A DNA stretch of 32,144 nt from Thermoguttaceae bacterium (GCA_017434455.1 JAFRFG010000026.1:1-32144); one strand, 5' to 3'; counted from the first letter of the stretch, positions 16,431 through 25,263 are shown. The notes: a model not told the origin generated them from the sequence alone. A program made the numbers and translations.

Positions 16431-17357
16431 ATGTCACTTTTACAAGAGCTTCGCGCTTCGGCTCAAAAACTGGGCCTCACCGACCTCGGCGCCGCGGCGG
16501 CGGGGCCGGCGCAGGGCTACGAGCGCTTCCGCGCCTGGCTCGACGAGGGGAACGCCGCGCGGATGACTTACCTGGAAAGAGGAGCCGAGGCCCGCCGTCA
16601 CCCCGAGTCGGTCCTCCCGCGGGTTCGCTCGCTGCTGGTCGGGGTTCTCAGCTTAAAGACGCTCATCGACGAAAACCCGTCGGTCCTCCCCCCCTGTTCT
16701 TCCGGGGGCGCGATTGTCCCCTACGCCGTGCGGCGCGACTATCACGCGGTTCTGAAAGAAAAGCTCCACACCCTTCGCGCTCATCTGGCCGAGCGGTTCC
16801 CCGACGGGCGGTTCCGCGTCTGCGTCGACTCGGCCCCCCTGCTGGAGAAAGAGTGGGCGCATCGATCCGGCCTCGGCTCCTACGGCCGGAACACTCTCCT
16901 GATCCACCCGACGGCCGGTCCGGCGGTCTTCCTCGGCTTTTTACTGACCACACTCTCCCTCGAGGAACTGGGATGCGCCCCGAACGACGAGCGGCGCCCG
17001 TCGGTTTTGACCGACCCATGCGGCGGCTGCCGGCGCTGCCTGGACGCCTGCCCGACCGGCGCGCTGAGGGAGAACCGGACGCTGGACGCGCGCCGCTGCC
17101 TCAACTACTGGAACATCGAGCATCCCGGAGACGATATTCCCGAGGATATCCGCGCCCGGCTGGGGGGATGCCTGTTCGGCTGCGATCGGTGCCAGCGGGT
17201 CTGTCCCCACAGCGGCACGCTGGCCCCCCCCGCCCGAGTGCCGCTGGAAACCGTCGATAAAATGACGCCGGAGGAATTTCAAACCCTCTTCGACGGTACG
17301 CCGCTGGCGCGGCTGGGGCTGGAACGCCTTCAGCGAAACGCCCGCTGGCTGCGCTAA
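16431..17357 (+). CDS. queG: Epoxyqueuosine reductase
   Basis: Reduces epoxyqueuosine to queuosine in the wobble position of tRNAs, using cobalamin and two 4Fe-4S clusters. The 308-residue protein has the family N-terminus, VCVDSAPLLEKEWAHRSGLG (catalytic Asp about 133) and YGRNTLLIHPTAGP. Two ferredoxin-type cluster motifs follow: CGGCRRCLDACP (about 197) and CLFGCDRCQRVCP (about 246). The C-terminal HEAT-like part of some homologs is absent, as in other short members. The frame is open to 16311, running through the tRNA-Pro terminator, so the ATG at 16431 is used; its ribosome site is weak. Its stop overlaps by four bases the stop of the convergent gene at 17354. Confidence 0.93.
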   Translation: MSLLQELRASAQKLGLTDLGAAAAGPAQGYERFRAWLDEGNAARMTYLERGAEARRHPESVLPRVRSLLVGVLSLKTLIDENPSVLPPCSSGGAIVPYAVRRDYHAVLKEKLHTLRAHLAERFPDGRFRVCVDSAPLLEKEWAHRSGLGSYGRNTLLIHPTAGPAVFLGFLLTTLSLEELGCAPNDERRPSVLTDPCGGCRRCLDACPTGALRENRTLDARRCLNYWNIEHPGDDIPEDIRARLGGCLFGCDRCQRVCPHSGTLAPPARVPLETVDKMTPEEFQTLFDGTPLARLGLERLQRNARWLR

Positions 17358-17671
17358 TCTCGTCCGCGGCGCTTGGGGGTCAAGTAAATCACCAGCAGCA
17401 GCGCGGGGATCGCGAAGATGAGAAACTGCGGCCGAAAGGCGCCGACAATAATGACCACCGGGATCGCCGTCCAAATCCATTTGGGGAGCCGGACCAGCTC
17501 GGGCCACGCCAGGTAAAGCGCCAGCGCCTCGATAAAGGTCCGCACCAGCGCCCCCTGCACCATCGGGTCGAACGACCGGAGGGTCCCCGCCGCCGTGAGA
17601 ACCCCCAGAACCAGGGTGATCCATCCCAGGCGGGACCGCATCGAGTCACTGGTCGACCGCTCGGCGCTCAT
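17354..17671 (-). CDS. Small membrane protein of unknown function
   Basis: A 105-residue protein with about three or four hydrophobic segments (LGWITLVLGVLTAAGTL, LVRTFIEALALYLAW, IWTAIPVVIIVGAF, FLIFAIPALLLVIYL) and a basic C-terminal end KRRGRD. I recognise no family. The ATG overlaps the stop of the glutaminyl cyclase gene (ATGA), so the two are translationally coupled and probably cotranscribed. The longer frame to 17749 lies inside that gene and is not used. The 3' end overlaps queG by four bases on the other strand. Confidence 0.7.
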   Translation of the reverse strand: MSAERSTSDSMRSRLGWITLVLGVLTAAGTLRSFDPMVQGALVRTFIEALALYLAWPELVRLPKWIWTAIPVVIIVGAFRPQFLIFAIPALLLVIYLTPKRRGRD

Positions 17672-18552
17672 GGCCCCTCCCGTTCGGCGGCCGGCGCCTG
17701 AGGGCCGCCGTCCGGCCGCTCGACCCGCATCACGTAGAGGACCGGCCATTTTTTCCCGGTGAGAAACAGACGCTCCCCGGCGGCGTCCCAGGCGATCCCG
17801 TTTAAGACCCGGTCGGGGTCATTCTCGTACCCTTTGGGAATCAGCCCCTGGCAGTTGATCACCCCGATCACCTCGCCGGTCTCGGGATCGATTCGGACGA
17901 TATACGGCGTCTGGTAGACATTCGCCCAGATCTCCCCGTCGATCCACTCCAGCTCGTTGAGGTTCGCCACCGTCTGCCGCCGGCCGTTGGGCAGCTGCCG
18001 ATAGACCGTCCGCTCTTTGATCTTTCGCCAGGTGGGAGGATCGTACCAGCGCAGAACCGACGAGCCGTCGCTTTGAATCAGCGGCCGCGGGGTTTCGTCC
18101 GAGCTGAGATCTTCGGTCAGCCCCCACCCCTCGATGCTGTACCGGAAGGTCCGCTTCTCTTTGAGCGTCTTTTTATCGCGGACGTAGCCGATCCCCTCGC
18201 GCCAGGTGAGCAGGAAAATCTCGTCGCCGACCACCGTCAGCCCCTCGGCGAAGACTTTGGAGGGAAGTTTCGCGCCGCGGAGGACTTTCCCCGTCTCGGC
18301 GCTGAGGATCTGCACGCGCGACTTGCCGTACTGGCCGCAGCTTTCGTACAGGCGCCCGTTCCCCTCGCCGTCCCGCTCAAAGAAGAGCCCCTGACAGTAG
18401 GCGTCGGTCGAGTGGGGAAGCCGGTCGATCACACTCAGGACAACATCCGCGGGGGGCCGGGACGGCTCTTGGGGCTCCACCTTCGCTTCTTCCCCAACGA
18501 CCGCGCCGAGGAACAGAAAGGGAAGCAGAAGAACCGGGATAGGGCGGGGCAT
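17668..18552 (-). CDS. Glutaminyl-peptide cyclotransferase (beta-propeller type), exported
   Basis: Converts N-terminal glutamine of peptides to pyroglutamate. The 294-residue protein matches the plant/bacterial five-bladed propeller family (PF05096-like), unrelated to the mammalian zinc enzyme. Landmarks are LPHSTDAYCQGLFFERDG (about 45-62), LYESCGQYGKSRVQIL, VFAEGLTVVGDEIFLLTWRE, LNELEWIDGEIWANVYQT and DRVLNGIAWDAAGERLFLTG. An N-terminal signal peptide (about 1-20, ending VVGEEA) indicates export. The start is ATG at 18552. It is the first of a two-gene unit with the small membrane protein. Confidence 0.9.
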   Translation of the reverse strand: MPRPIPVLLLPFLFLGAVVGEEAKVEPQEPSRPPADVVLSVIDRLPHSTDAYCQGLFFERDGEGNGRLYESCGQYGKSRVQILSAETGKVLRGAKLPSKVFAEGLTVVGDEIFLLTWREGIGYVRDKKTLKEKRTFRYSIEGWGLTEDLSSDETPRPLIQSDGSSVLRWYDPPTWRKIKERTVYRQLPNGRRQTVANLNELEWIDGEIWANVYQTPYIVRIDPETGEVIGVINCQGLIPKGYENDPDRVLNGIAWDAAGERLFLTGKKWPVLYVMRVERPDGGPQAPAAEREGP

Positions 18553-18696
18553 CGGTGTTATCTTTTTGGGGAAAACGGCGAATCTAAGGAAAGCTCACGT
18601 CTGGAGGGAATTGTATCACCGGTTCCCCAAAGTTTCCAGCGCCCCGGCGCCGCGGTTCCCCCCCGCGCGGGGCTTGGGGACCGGGGCTCTCCCCCC

Positions 18697-18725
18697 TTGT
18701 CTTAAGGGTTTATTTCCCATAGAAT
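18697..18725 (+). promoter_or_regulatory. Sigma70-like promoter for the tpiA-secG run
   Basis: TTGTCT (18697-18702), a 17-bp spacer and TAGAAT (18720-18725), in an unusually AT-rich stretch that also holds TATACT (18736-18741). The leader to the tpiA ATG would be about 95 bases. Confidence 0.6.
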
Positions 18726-18825
18726 AATAGGTTACTATACTATAGGGGAATTGGCTCGATTGTTATTCTCTTCCCCTGTTGACTAAAACCTATACACCTA
18801 CAAAAGCTTGCGAAAGGGTATTCCT

Positions 18826-19581
18826 ATGCGTCGTCTTCTGATCGCCGGAAACTGGAAAATGAATATGAAGCTCGATTCCGCCAAGGCCTTGGCCTCCGGC
18901 CTGAAGGAAGCTGCCGCCGGCGTCACCGAGGTCGATATCGCCGTCTGCCCGCCGAGCGTCTACATCGCTCCGGTCGCCGAGGCGCTTGCCGGTTCGAACA
19001 TCGCCTACGGCGCCCAGAACGCCTACTTCGAGAAGGCCGGCGCCTTCACCGGTGAGGTTGAAATGGCGATGCTGACCGACCTGGGCTGCAAGTACGTCAT
19101 TCTCGGCCACAGCGAGCGCCGCCACATTATGGGCGAGTCGAGCGAGCTGGTCAACCTGAAGGTTCACGCCGCCCTGAAGGCCGGTCTGATCCCGATCGTC
19201 TGCGTCGGCGAGCTGCTCAAAGAGCGTGAGGCCGGTGTCACCGACCTGGTCAACCGCCGTCAGTTCGACGGTTCGTTCTCGGGTGTTTCGGCCGAAGACA
19301 TGAAGAAGTGCGTCATCGCCTACGAGCCGGTCTGGGCCATCGGCACCGGCAAGGTCGCCACCCCCGATCAGGCGCAGGAAGTCCACGCCAATCTGCGCGC
19401 CCTCATCGCCGAGCGCTACGGCAAAGAGGTCGCCGACGTGGTCCGCATTCAGTACGGCGGCAGCGTCAAGGCCGAGAACGCCAAAGACCTCCTTGGCCAA
19501 AGCGACATCGACGGCGCCTTGGTCGGCGGCGCTTCGCTGAAGGTCGACGCCTTTATGGGTATCATCAACGCCGTGAAGTGA
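18826..19581 (+). CDS. tpiA: Triosephosphate isomerase
   Basis: Interconverts dihydroxyacetone phosphate and glyceraldehyde 3-phosphate in glycolysis and gluconeogenesis. The 251-residue TIM barrel has all catalytic elements: GNWKMN (Lys11), GHSERR (His about 95), [11 protein letters not shown] (Glu about 166 with the phosphate loop) and QYGGSVK (about 209). AAGGG eight bases before the ATG at 18826 fixes the start; an in-frame TTG at 18808 is not used. It heads a plus-strand run through the HIT gene and shares its direction with pgi, another glycolytic gene. Confidence 0.97.
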   Translation: MRRLLIAGNWKMNMKLDSAKALASGLKEAAAGVTEVDIAVCPPSVYIAPVAEALAGSNIAYGAQNAYFEKAGAFTGEVEMAMLTDLGCKYVILGHSERRHIMGESSELVNLKVHAALKAGLIPIVCVGELLKEREAGVTDLVNRRQFDGSFSGVSAEDMKKCVIAYEPVWAIGTGKVATPDQAQEVHANLRALIAERYGKEVADVVRIQYGGSVKAENAKDLLGQSDIDGALVGGASLKVDAFMGIINAVK

Positions 19582-19726
19582 TCAAAGTTGCGGCGGCCTT
19601 CCTCAAAAGCGGCCCGTTTCCCCGGTGTTTTGCCGTAAGCGGGCCGCGCGCCGAGGGTGAAGAACCGCGCGCCGAAGGAACCGTTTAAGCAAAAACGTCA
19701 ACGCCCAAATTTTTAGGAACGCGAAT
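19582..19726 (+). other. tpiA-secG gap with a long-loop stem
   Basis: GCGGCCCG (19609-19616) pairs perfectly with CGGGCCGC (19640-19647) around a 23-base loop. No T tract follows, so it is not a standard terminator; it could stabilise or process the mRNA. Confidence 0.3.
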
Positions 19727-20233
19727 ATGATTACGTTTTTTCAGGGACTGCTCTACACCGTCTTGATGTTGCTGTGCCTATTCATGATCCTGATCATCCT
19801 GCTGCAGCGCGGCAAGGGGGGCGGTCTGGTCGGCGCCTTCGGCGGTCTGGGCGGAAGCAGTGCCTTCGGCGCGAAGACCGGTGACGTCTTCATGAAGATC
19901 ACCATCTACGCGACTTTTCTCTGGTTCCTCCTTTGCCTCGGCGGCCGTTATATCCTGACCAGCCGCAATGGGCAAGATTCGCTGGTCGACGGCTCGCACG
20001 GTAATGTCGAAGCCCCGGCCAACCCCGCCGGCGACGCCGCTCCGGCCCCCGACGCCGGTGCCGCCGCTGAGGCCGCCGCCGATGCCGCCGCGGGTGCTGT
20101 CGATGCCGCCGCCGAAGCGGCCGCCGACGCTGCCGCCCCGGCCGCTGATGCCGCTGCTGATGTCCCGGCTGCGGCTGCCGACGCCGCACCGGCTGCCGAC
20201 GCCCCGGTCCCCGATGCCGCGCCGGCGCAGTAA
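19727..20233 (+). CDS. secG: Protein-export membrane protein SecG with an Ala-rich tail
   Basis: The small accessory subunit of the SecYEG translocon. Two membrane segments (about 7-26 and 55-75) flank the family motif [16 protein letters not shown] and the [10 protein letters not shown] loop. The protein is 168 residues, about twice the core, because of a C-terminal tail (about 92-168) made almost only of Ala, Asp, Pro and Glu in irregular A-A-D-A units. Such low-complexity tails on SecG are known in planctomycetes and related groups, but the function is unclear. AGGA eight bases before the ATG supports the start. Confidence 0.92.
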   Translation: MITFFQGLLYTVLMLLCLFMILIILLQRGKGGGLVGAFGGLGGSSAFGAKTGDVFMKITIYATFLWFLLCLGGRYILTSRNGQDSLVDGSHGNVEAPANPAGDAAPAPDAGAAAEAAADAAAGAVDAAAEAAADAAAPAADAAADVPAAAADAAPAADAPVPDAAPAQ

Positions 20234-20295
20234 CGCGGTTTCCGCGAAAAAAACATCGAACGCCAGGAAACACCTAACGCCAGAGGACTATTGCC

Positions 20296-21192
20296 TTGCG
20301 TAGTATGACAGGATTCGGCTCGGCGCAGACCCGCCGAGACGGTTATGTCGCCGCGTCGGAAATCAAGACGGTCAACAATCGCTATTTGAAGACCGCCTGC
20401 CGGATTTCCGACGGTTTTTCGTTCTTGGAGCAAAAGATCGAGGCGCTTTTACGCGAAAAAATCGACCGCGGCACCGTCTCGGTGACCCTCCATATTCGTC
20501 CGGAGCAGCGCGAAAACCGCTTCACCGTCGACCAGGACGCGGCCGCGAATTACATCCGCTCGGCGGCGGCACTCAAAGAAAAACTGCCGCCCGGCCTGAG
20601 CGATCTTTCGGTGGGGAGCATCTGCGACTTTTTCCGTCTTCCCGGGGTGATCGTCGACCAATCGAGCGGCGATGCCGACCTGGCCGAAACGATTTGGCCG
20701 CTGGTCCAAGAGAACCTCACCGAGGCGCTGGCCGCGCTCGACGCGATGCGGGACGCCGAGGGGGCCTCGATGGCCGAGAATCTCTCGGCGCTGTGCGATC
20801 AGCTCTCCGGCTCGATCGAGCGGGTCGCGTCCCTCGCCCCGACGGTGGCCGAGGCGTACCGCCAGCGGCTGAGCGATAAGGTCGCCAAGATCCTCGCTCA
20901 ATATTCGATCGAGACCGAGACGGTCGACATCATCCGCGAGGTGGCGCTGTTTACCGACAAGGCCGACATTTCCGAAGAGATCGTCCGTTTCCGCTCCCAC
21001 CTGACACAGTTCCGCGCCGCGATGGCGGCGCGCGAGGCCTGCGGGAAGCGTCTGGACTTCCTCACGCAGGAGATGTTCCGCGAGGTCAACACGATCGGAT
21101 CGAAGGCGAACGAGGCGGCGATCACCAACGTCGTGGTCGACATGAAAACCACGATCGAGAAGATCCGCGAAATGGTCCAAAACGTCGAGTGA
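20296..21192 (+). CDS. yicC: YicC-family endoribonuclease
   Basis: A 298-residue member of the YicC/YloC family; E. coli YicC is an RNA endonuclease. The diagnostic N-terminus reads RSMTGFGSAQ and the C-terminal domain has TIGSKANEAAITNVVVDMK. The central RFRSHLTQFRAAMAAREACGKRLDFLTQEMFREVNT stretch is also conserved in the family. I use TTG at 20296 because AGAGGA lies nine bases upstream and most family members begin one or two residues before SMTGFG; the ATG at 20305 is the alternative. The order yicC-gmk-rpoZ is widely conserved in bacteria. Confidence 0.93.
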   Translation: MRSMTGFGSAQTRRDGYVAASEIKTVNNRYLKTACRISDGFSFLEQKIEALLREKIDRGTVSVTLHIRPEQRENRFTVDQDAAANYIRSAAALKEKLPPGLSDLSVGSICDFFRLPGVIVDQSSGDADLAETIWPLVQENLTEALAALDAMRDAEGASMAENLSALCDQLSGSIERVASLAPTVAEAYRQRLSDKVAKILAQYSIETETVDIIREVALFTDKADISEEIVRFRSHLTQFRAAMAAREACGKRLDFLTQEMFREVNTIGSKANEAAITNVVVDMKTTIEKIREMVQNVE

Positions 21193-21246
21193 TACCCAAC
21201 ACGCCGCGGTAGTTTCAGCACGCCGAGCAATACAAGGCCAAGCCCC

Positions 21247-21837
21247 ATGAGCGCCGAAAACAGCAAGACCGCCAAGCGGGGACGTCTTTTGATCGTCTCC
21301 GGTCCTTCCGGAGTCGGCAAGGGAACGATCCTCAAGGCCCTTTTCGCGCTCGAGGAGTTCCCGCTGACGCTCAGCGTTTCGGCGACCACCCGTGCCCCGC
21401 GCGCCGGCGAGCTCGACGGGGCCGATTATCATTTTCTCTCGAAGGACGAGTTCCTCCGCCTCAAAGACAAGGGGGAGTTTCTCGAATGCTTCGAGGTCTT
21501 CGCCGGCGGCGATTGGTACGGGACGCTGCGCGCCCCGGTCGAAGAGCTCCTGGCCGACGGGCGTGTGGTAGTGCTGGAGATCGACGTTAAAGGGGCGCGC
21601 GAGGTTCTGAAAACCTATCCCGACGCCCTGACGGTCTTTATTCTCCCCCCCAGCATCGAGACGCTTCGCCAGCGGCTGGAGGGACGCCGCAGCGAGACGC
21701 CCGAGTCGCTGCAGCGGCGGCTGGCCCAGGCCGAAAGCGAGATCGCTCACTGCAAAGAGTACCGCCTGCGGGTCGTGAACGACTCGGTTCTCAGGGCGGC
21801 AAATCAATTAGCCGAATTTTTACGTGTCAATATCTAG
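21247..21837 (+). CDS. gmk: Guanylate kinase
   Basis: Phosphorylates GMP to GDP. The 196-residue enzyme has the P-loop GPSGVGKGT (residues 19-27), the GMP-binding SATTRAPRAGELDGADYHFL segment, LEIDVKGAREV (Walker B region) and the lid EGRRSETPESLQRRL. It lies 54 bp after yicC and is followed by a large hairpin before rpoZ. Confidence 0.96.
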   Translation: MSAENSKTAKRGRLLIVSGPSGVGKGTILKALFALEEFPLTLSVSATTRAPRAGELDGADYHFLSKDEFLRLKDKGEFLECFEVFAGGDWYGTLRAPVEELLADGRVVVLEIDVKGAREVLKTYPDALTVFILPPSIETLRQRLEGRRSETPESLQRRLAQAESEIAHCKEYRLRVVNDSVLRAANQLAEFLRVNI

Positions 21838-21872
21838 CCAAACGCACTAGAATATACAAGCGGACACAAAAA

Positions 21873-21936
21873 GCCCCGGCCGACGGTTCCGCCATCGCCC
21901 CCTAAGCGACGGGGGTAAACGGCCGGGGCGGTTTTT
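21873..21936 (+). terminator. Large GC-rich hairpin between gmk and rpoZ
   Basis: A perfect 10-bp outer stem GCCCCGGCCG (21873-21882) with CGGCCGGGGC (21920-21929) encloses 37 bases. These can form one of two mutually exclusive inner stems: CCCCC/GGGGG (21898-21902 with 21911-21915) or TCGC/GCGA (21895-21898 with 21906-21909). A run of five T follows at 21932-21936, then the rpoZ ribosome site GGAGG. It could be a gmk terminator or an attenuator controlling rpoZ and the genes after it. Confidence 0.6.
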
Positions 21937-21957
21937 CCCAACAACGGAGGTTACGCG

Positions 21958-22218
21958 ATGATCGATGAATTGCGCGATGAGAAGCTGATCGAAAAGGTCG
22001 GGGGACGTTTCCGTCTTTCGGCGCTCATTCAGAAGCGGCTGGCCGCTTTGAACGAGCAGGGGCGTTCGCTCCTGACGAGCGACGAACTGGCGAAGAGAGA
22101 CAATCTCCAGATCGTCATTCAGGAGATTCTCCAGAACCACATCTACCTGGACGAGAGCGACAACCTCGTTGTCCGCTCCGACAACGGGGATTCTCAGCTG
22201 AACGACTATCAGCAGTAG
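21958..22218 (+). CDS. rpoZ: RNA polymerase omega subunit-like protein
   Basis: An 86-residue protein whose N-terminal half (DEKLIEKVGGRFRLSALIQK and RLAALNEQGRSLL) matches the omega pattern of an EDL-I-E-K-V helix, an N/G-R-F turn and an R-A-x-x-L helix. Omega helps assemble and stabilise RNA polymerase around beta'. Its place right after gmk is the classical position of rpoZ. GGAGG seven bases before the ATG supports the start. The similarity is modest, so the call rests partly on context. Confidence 0.8.
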   Translation: MIDELRDEKLIEKVGGRFRLSALIQKRLAALNEQGRSLLTSDELAKRDNLQIVIQEILQNHIYLDESDNLVVRSDNGDSQLNDYQQ

Positions 22219-22248
22219 CGCTCAAAAAGCGCGTGGGGGTAACGAACA

Positions 22249-22794
22249 GTGACCACGACCAACGAACGCGAGATCCTTCTGGCCGTCACCGGCGGGATCG
22301 CCGCCTATAAAGCCGCGGCGCTGGCCAGCCGTCTGGTACAGGCCGGCTACGGTGTTTCGGCGATGATGACGCGCGCGGCCGCCGAGCTGCTCGGCCCCCC
22401 CACGCTGGCCGCGCTCACCGGCCGCCCGGTGGAGCTCTCCCTCACGCAAGAAGAGAACCCGATCCCCCACATCGCCGCGGCCAGGCGCGCGAAAATGATG
22501 GTCGTCGCCCCCGCGACGGCCAATATTCTGGCCAAGGCGGCGTGCGGCATCGCCGACGACCTTGTCTCGGCCACCCTGCTGGCGTTTCCCGGCCCGATCC
22601 TTATGGCCCCGGCGATGAACACGGTGATGTGGAACAAGCCGGCGACGGCGCGCAATATCCGGCGCCTGAGCGAAGACGGCGTTCATTTCGTCGGTCCGGC
22701 CAGCGGGCATCTCGGCTGCGGCGACACCGGCGCGGGGAGGATGGCCGAGCCGGAGGAGATTTTCTCCGCGATCGAGCGGCTCTTCCCCCAATAA
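22249..22794 (+). CDS. coaC: Phosphopantothenoylcysteine decarboxylase, stand-alone flavoprotein
   Basis: Decarboxylates 4'-phosphopantothenoylcysteine to 4'-phosphopantetheine with FMN in coenzyme A synthesis. The 181-residue HFCD-family protein has LLAVTGGIAAYKAA (about 9-22), the active-site His in NPIPHIAAAR (about 75), APAMNTVMW (about 121) and the Cys of the substrate flap in GHLGCGDTGAGRMAEP (about 156). Most bacteria fuse this to the CoaB synthetase domain. Here the frame stops after the decarboxylase, and the next gene is pgi, so CoaB must be encoded elsewhere. The start is GTG at 22249. Confidence 0.92.
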   Translation: MTTTNEREILLAVTGGIAAYKAAALASRLVQAGYGVSAMMTRAAAELLGPPTLAALTGRPVELSLTQEENPIPHIAAARRAKMMVVAPATANILAKAACGIADDLVSATLLAFPGPILMAPAMNTVMWNKPATARNIRRLSEDGVHFVGPASGHLGCGDTGAGRMAEPEEIFSAIERLFPQ

Positions 22795-22803
22795 ATGTAA
22801 AAC

Positions 22804-22826
22804 CGCGCCCCAAGAGGCGCGTTTTT
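22804..22826 (+). terminator. Rho-independent terminator after coaC
   Basis: Stem CGCGCC (22804-22809) with GGCGCG (22816-22821), loop CCAAGA, then five T. The pgi start is only 33 bases further on, so pgi may need its own promoter or read-through. Confidence 0.65.
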
Positions 22827-22859
22827 AAGAACTGTCAGTAAACCGCAAGAGGAACAATC

Positions 22860-24500
22860 GTGAAGAATCCGACGACACTCCCGGTCTGGACGGCCCTGGC
22901 CAATCATAAGCAGCAGATCGATCAAGTCACGATGCGTGAGATGTTTCGTGACGACCCAAACCGTTTCCGCAAGTACTCGATCGAGTGGAACGGGATTCTT
23001 TTCGACTACTCGAAGAACCGGATCAACGACACCACCGTCGATCTTCTTATCGAACTGGCCGAGGCGGCCGGCGTGAAAGAGATGATCGAGGCGATGTTCA
23101 CCGGCGAAAAGATCAACGTCACCGAACGGCGCGCCGTTCTTCACACCGCCCTTCGCCACGGGGACGACACCCCGGTGCTGGTCGACGGCGAGAACGTCCT
23201 CCCGAAAGTTGACGCCGTTTTGGCCAAGATGAAGGAGTTCTGCCGAAAGATCCACTGCGGCCAATGGAAGGGGTACACCGGCAAGCCGATCACCGATATG
23301 GTCAACATCGGGATCGGCGGCTCCGATCTGGGCCCCTTTATGGCGACCGAGGCGCTGAAGAAGTACCGCGTGAATATCACCCCGCACTTCGTCTCGAACG
23401 TCGACGGCACTCATATCGCCGAGACGCTCAAGACGCTCGACCCCGAGACGACGCTGTTCGTCATCGCCTCGAAGACGTTCACCACCCTGGAGACAATGAC
23501 CAACGCCCGAACGGCCCGCGAGTGGTTCCTCGCCGCCGCCGGCGACCCGGCGCAGGTGGCCAAGCATTTTGTGGCGCTTTCGACCAACCGCGCCGAGGTC
23601 GAAAAATTCGGCATCGACCCCGACAACATGTTCGAGTTCTGGAACTGGGTCGGCGGCCGCTACTCCCTCTGGTCGGCGATCGGTCTTTCGATCGCGCTGA
23701 CGATCGGTTTCGAGAACTTCTCCGAGCTTCTGGCCGGCGCCTTCGAGGCGGACACCCACTTCAGGACCGCCCCGCTGAAAGAGAACATCCCGGTTCTCAT
23801 GGCGCTTCTGGGGATTTGGTACAACAACTTCTACGGCGCCGAGACCTGCGCGATCCTCCCGTACGATCAGTACCTCCACCGCTTCCCCGCCTACCTTCAG
23901 CAGGGGGATATGGAGAGCAACGGCAAGGGGACCGACCGGGACGGCAATCCGGTGAACTACTCGACCGGGCCGATCATCTGGGGCGAGCCGGGAACAAACG
24001 GCCAGCACGCGTTCTACCAGCTGATTCACCAGGGGACGAAGCTCATCCCGTGCGACTTCCTGGCGCCGGTTCAAACGCTCAACCCGTGCGGCGACCACCA
24101 CGAGAAACTGATCGCCAACTTCATCGCGCAGACCGAAGCGCTCATGCGCGGCAAGACGCGGGAGGAGGCGTACGCCGAACTGAAGAACCAGGGGCTCAGC
24201 GACGAGGACGCCGCGCGCCTGGCGCCGTCGAAGGTCTTCCCCGGCAACCGCCCGACCAACACCATCTTTTTCGAGAAGCTGACCCCCCGCATGCTCGGCC
24301 GGCTGATCTCGTTATACGAGATGAAGATCTTTGTCCAGGGGATCATCTGGAACATCAACTCGTTCGATCAGATGGGGGTGGAACTCGGCAAGCAGCTGGC
24401 CGGTGTCGTTCTTCCCGAACTGACCGGCGACGCCGAGGCGGTCACGCACGACTGCTCGACCAACGCGCTGATCAACTACTTCCGCGCCCATCGGGGTTAA
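22860..24500 (+). CDS. pgi: Glucose-6-phosphate isomerase
   Basis: Interconverts glucose 6-phosphate and fructose 6-phosphate. The 546-residue protein is the standard long bacterial form. It shows [11 protein letters not shown] (about 148), [13 protein letters not shown] (about 180), [14 protein letters not shown] (about 203, phosphate site), [13 protein letters not shown] (about 272), [14 protein letters not shown] (about 387, active-site His) and [13 protein letters not shown] (about 500, active-site Lys). The start is GTG at 22860 with GAGGAA six bases before it. The HIT gene follows after 28 bp. Confidence 0.97.
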   Translation: MKNPTTLPVWTALANHKQQIDQVTMREMFRDDPNRFRKYSIEWNGILFDYSKNRINDTTVDLLIELAEAAGVKEMIEAMFTGEKINVTERRAVLHTALRHGDDTPVLVDGENVLPKVDAVLAKMKEFCRKIHCGQWKGYTGKPITDMVNIGIGGSDLGPFMATEALKKYRVNITPHFVSNVDGTHIAETLKTLDPETTLFVIASKTFTTLETMTNARTAREWFLAAAGDPAQVAKHFVALSTNRAEVEKFGIDPDNMFEFWNWVGGRYSLWSAIGLSIALTIGFENFSELLAGAFEADTHFRTAPLKENIPVLMALLGIWYNNFYGAETCAILPYDQYLHRFPAYLQQGDMESNGKGTDRDGNPVNYSTGPIIWGEPGTNGQHAFYQLIHQGTKLIPCDFLAPVQTLNPCGDHHEKLIANFIAQTEALMRGKTREEAYAELKNQGLSDEDAARLAPSKVFPGNRPTNTIFFEKLTPRMLGRLISLYEMKIFVQGIIWNINSFDQMGVELGKQLAGVVLPELTGDAEAVTHDCSTNALINYFRAHRG

Positions 24501-24528
24501 TTTTTCGGGAATAGAAGGCAATAAACCG

Positions 24529-25086
24529 ATGACAAGCGACCCGACCGGCGAAAATCGACTCGATGTGATCTGGGCTCCCTGGCGCATGGCCTATATCCTT
24601 TCGGATATCAAGCCCCAGCCCGAACCGGTCCCCCCGGAATCATTCCTCCCGGGGGCCGATCACGATTGTTTCCTCTGCCAGGCGGCGGTCTGCGATGAGA
24701 GCTCGTTCCGCGACCGGCTGATTCTGCGCCGCTCGCAGCGTATCCTCACCGTTTTGAACCGTTTCCCCTACAACAACGGTCATCTCCTGGTCACGCCGCG
24801 CCGCCACATCGCGCGGCTCGATCAGCTCACCGCCGAGGAGGGGGCCGAGCTTCTGGCCGAGATCACCCGAATGACGACTCTTTTAGAAAAACATCTTAAC
24901 GCCAACGGCTTCAACGTCGGACTGAACCTGGGCCGCTGCGCCGGCGCGGGACTGCCCGGCCACCTTCATTGGCACATCGTCCCCCGCTGGAACGGCGACA
25001 CCAACTTCATCACCACCATCGGCTCGACCAAGGCGATCCCCCAATCGATGGAGGCGCTGGTCGATCTGCTCGGCGGCGAGGAGTAA
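24529..25086 (+). CDS. HIT-family nucleotide hydrolase/phosphorylase, full-length copy
   Basis: A 185-residue histidine-triad protein of the Ap4A phosphorylase/hydrolase-like branch. The N-terminal VIWAPWRMAYI (about 13-23) is typical of that branch. A CxxC half-site DCFLCQ (Cys47, Cys50) and NRFPYNNGHLLVTPRRH follow. The triad is in GHLHWHIVPRW (about 145-155), with a C-terminal helix after it. It probably splits or phosphorolyses dinucleoside polyphosphates. It is the last gene of the tpiA-pgi run. Its final 423 bp (24664-25086) recur at 29171-29593, marking the left edge of an accessory block. Confidence 0.92.
   Translation: MTSDPTGENRLDVIWAPWRMAYILSDIKPQPEPVPPESFLPGADHDCFLCQAAVCDESSFRDRLILRRSQRILTVLNRFPYNNGHLLVTPRRHIARLDQLTAEEGAELLAEITRMTTLLEKHLNANGFNVGLNLGRCAGAGLPGHLHWHIVPRWNGDTNFITTIGSTKAIPQSMEALVDLLGGEE
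24664..25086 (+). repeat. Direct repeat, left copy (3' part of the HIT gene)
   Basis: These 423 bases match 29171-29593 in the same direction with about 20 substitutions and no gaps by eye (about 95% identity). Similarity ends at the stop codon on the right and at the Asp46 codon on the left. Only one difference (24699) lies in the first 158 bases; the rest are spread from 24822 onward, densest around 24870-24895. Only three amino acids differ (Gln/Arg, Thr/Ala, Glu/Lys). Confidence 0.93.
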
Positions 25087-25263
25087 GCGGGCGAAGAAAG
25101 ACGCGTTTCGACTGATTGAATACCTTGTCTGAAAAGGCACACGGTTTCGCAAAGCGGGGAACATCGAACGACAATAACCCTATCTTATCCTACCCACAGA
25201 CCATAGATCCCATCAAAAAAATCCGGGATAACCAAAGTTTTACAAGATTTTCCCAGTAAGTTC

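Noticed and set aside
20040..20225. Repetitive GCC/GAT-rich stretch that might suggest a repeat array
   Set aside because: It encodes the in-frame Ala-rich SecG tail; units are irregular and there are no spacers, so it is not CRISPR.
23264..24514. 416-codon frame overlapping pgi in another plus-strand frame
   Set aside because: Shadow of pgi: Arg/Pro-rich with no start signal.
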